Shown here piece after piece: positions 63,019-64,000 of a stretch of DNA of 64,000 bases. Within the stretch, counting starts at the first letter, position 1. Every line of letters starts with the position of its first letter. Where the stretch lies: assembly GCA_040285825.1 (NCBI GenBank), contig JAUPSS010000001.1, forward strand, positions 2,170,001 to 2,234,000. Reading direction: 5' to 3'. This DNA comes from Eukaryota sp. TZLM1-RC (Eukaryota > Metamonada: BaSk clade). The notes under the pieces were generated by a model. It was not told the origin of the DNA and searched no databases. It saw nothing but the letters and a program-made list of their open reading frames with translations. A program made the translations under genes and the position numbers.

Positions 63019-63257
63019 TAAACCTCACAATTAATGGTACTAATTCCTTGATGTCACCACTTTCTGAAGTGTGTATTACACTCTACAGAGGTTTCACTGT
63101 TGAGTTGTAATGGTAATGTGTTTTTTCGAAGATTTTGTAATAAACAAACTCGTTCATTGAAATTCAACGCAAAACAAACTTATTGTCTTATTCAGTGTAT
63201 TTGATAATTTGGACAACTGCACCAAATGTGATTAAACGCAGCAGGTTTTATACTGAC

Positions 63258-63475
63258 CTAATGAGCACACATGAGACAGTAGTTCAGATCCATCAGGCAT
63301 TTTGGACAAATTTTCCATCGATAAAGATAACTATACCCTGAAGAAAGAAAAATTGCAAATCTAATGATTCTAGAAGGCAAATACATCAACGTGGACAATC
63401 ATTGAGTATCAGCATTCATATGTTCTGAGTTTAATATTATATTGTTCATTGTACTTTACACTCCATGAATGTGTC
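63258..63475 (-). CDS. Candidate two-exon C-terminus with CxxC pairs
   Basis: The minus strand from about 63490 reads NDEIQRRIDTFMEW across a possible 122-nt intron. The donor is GTAAAGTAC at 63459 and the acceptor is TTTCTTTCTTCAG ending at 63338. It continues YSYLYRWKICPKCLMD, then LNYCLMCAH and a TAG. The Cys-x2-Cys pairs (CPKC, CLMC) suggest a small zinc-binding end. The 5' part of the gene is not found. Confidence 0.28.
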
Positions 63476-63499
63476 AATTCTTCTTTGAATTTCATCATT

Positions 63500-64000
63500 T
63501 TTAAGTTTGAAAATAATTATCTTACGAATTTTATTTTATGATAGGATTAAATTTCCGTTTCCAGTTAGAGCTGCTTTGTTTCATTATTTCAAATAGAATT
63601 TTAAACTCAGGATCGAAAGCATTTTACAAAATGTGGTATTTTGAATATTTAACATTTATACAATAATGCAATATCGGGAATCACAAGACCACCCTTAGGA
63701 TTTGGTTATTACAGACAACCAAAATTATCGGTTCTAGTGACATCTAACCTTGACTTCAACGTTTTACTCAATATTGAGGTAATAGTAGTTTCAATCAATG
63801 TGATTGGTAATTCATCTACATTTGAATACCAACGTAAAAAATGCGGAAAACATATTTTTATAATTTTTGCCTGCATAGTAAAAAAATGTTTGATTCTAGA
63901 GATGTTTTATCAAATCTTCAATCTTTGGCAAAACATAATTGGAAATACTGTGGATATTGCAAGCATCTGTTGGGTATTGATTACCTAAAACTCTGAATCC
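63500..64000. other. Right-edge sequence, nothing identified
   Basis: AT-rich. A plus-strand 83-codon reading (63737-63988) is hydrophobic but has no recognisable motif and runs near the window edge. Confidence 0.35.

Noticed and set aside
1-64000. CRISPR arrays or bacterial operons
   Set aside because: No regularly spaced repeats, no ribosome-binding-site pattern. Introns and retroelement content show a eukaryotic nuclear sequence.

Overview
This window comes from an AT-rich unicellular eukaryote (a protist) that I cannot place more precisely. Two genes have tiny GT-AG introns of 28 and 31 nt, each splitting a signal-peptide coding region. The standard genetic code is used, since TAA, TAG and TGA all end genes. 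A CFAP97/Hemingway-type gene suggests a flagellated lineage. Much of the space between genes is a graveyard of transposable elements.

Layout. 1-4.7 kb: a decayed Fanzor (TnpB-like, RNA-guided nuclease family) copy running off the left edge, then reverse-transcriptase (RT) relics and a tRNA-like relic. 4.97-10.48 kb: a complete-length but dead Ty3/gypsy chromovirus on the minus strand (LTR, gag, protease, RT, RNase H, integrase, chromodomain, LTR). 11.75-13.96 kb: an Elongator ELP2-like WD40 gene. 14.1-17.2 kb: three retroelement 3' ends in tandem, the third split by a 1.1-kb gag-only LTR element with intact terminal repeats and a 4-bp target-site duplication. 17.4-18.7 kb: a hairpin-rich tract and a second gag-protease relic. 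19.4-20.2 kb: a secreted Cys-rich protein gene. 20.4-46.3 kb: one gigantic minus-strand gene of about 25.8 kb, encoding a signal peptide, thousands of residues of beta-helix-like repeats, a POMP-like domain, Cys-rich GCC2/GCC3-like modules and 8-9 membrane segments. It is broken once by a +1 frame change at about 32.41 kb. 46.3-47.7 kb: a retroelement tail and a MULE transposase relic. 48.6-49.7 kb: a leucine-rich-repeat protein gene. 49.9-51.4 kb: a retroelement relic, Fanzor copy 2 and strong hairpins just behind it. 51.6-52.4 kb: a TA-flanked inverted-repeat element. 52.6-55.1 kb: a divergent pair, an AT-hook/HTH protein and an F-box/beta-propeller protein. 55-59.6 kb: mostly featureless apart from retroelement scraps. 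59.6-60.2 kb: Fanzor copy 3. 60.3-61.0 kb: a non-autonomous hAT-like element lying 41 bp upstream of the UTP23 gene (61.07-61.72 kb). 62.1-63.5 kb: the CFAP97-like gene and two small minus-strand candidates.

Housekeeping functions are translation-linked: ELP2 (tRNA wobble modification) and UTP23 (18S rRNA processing). The most notable contents are the giant putative surface receptor/adhesin, the three dispersed Fanzor copies with a structured candidate guide-RNA region behind one of them, and clearly readable nested insertions.
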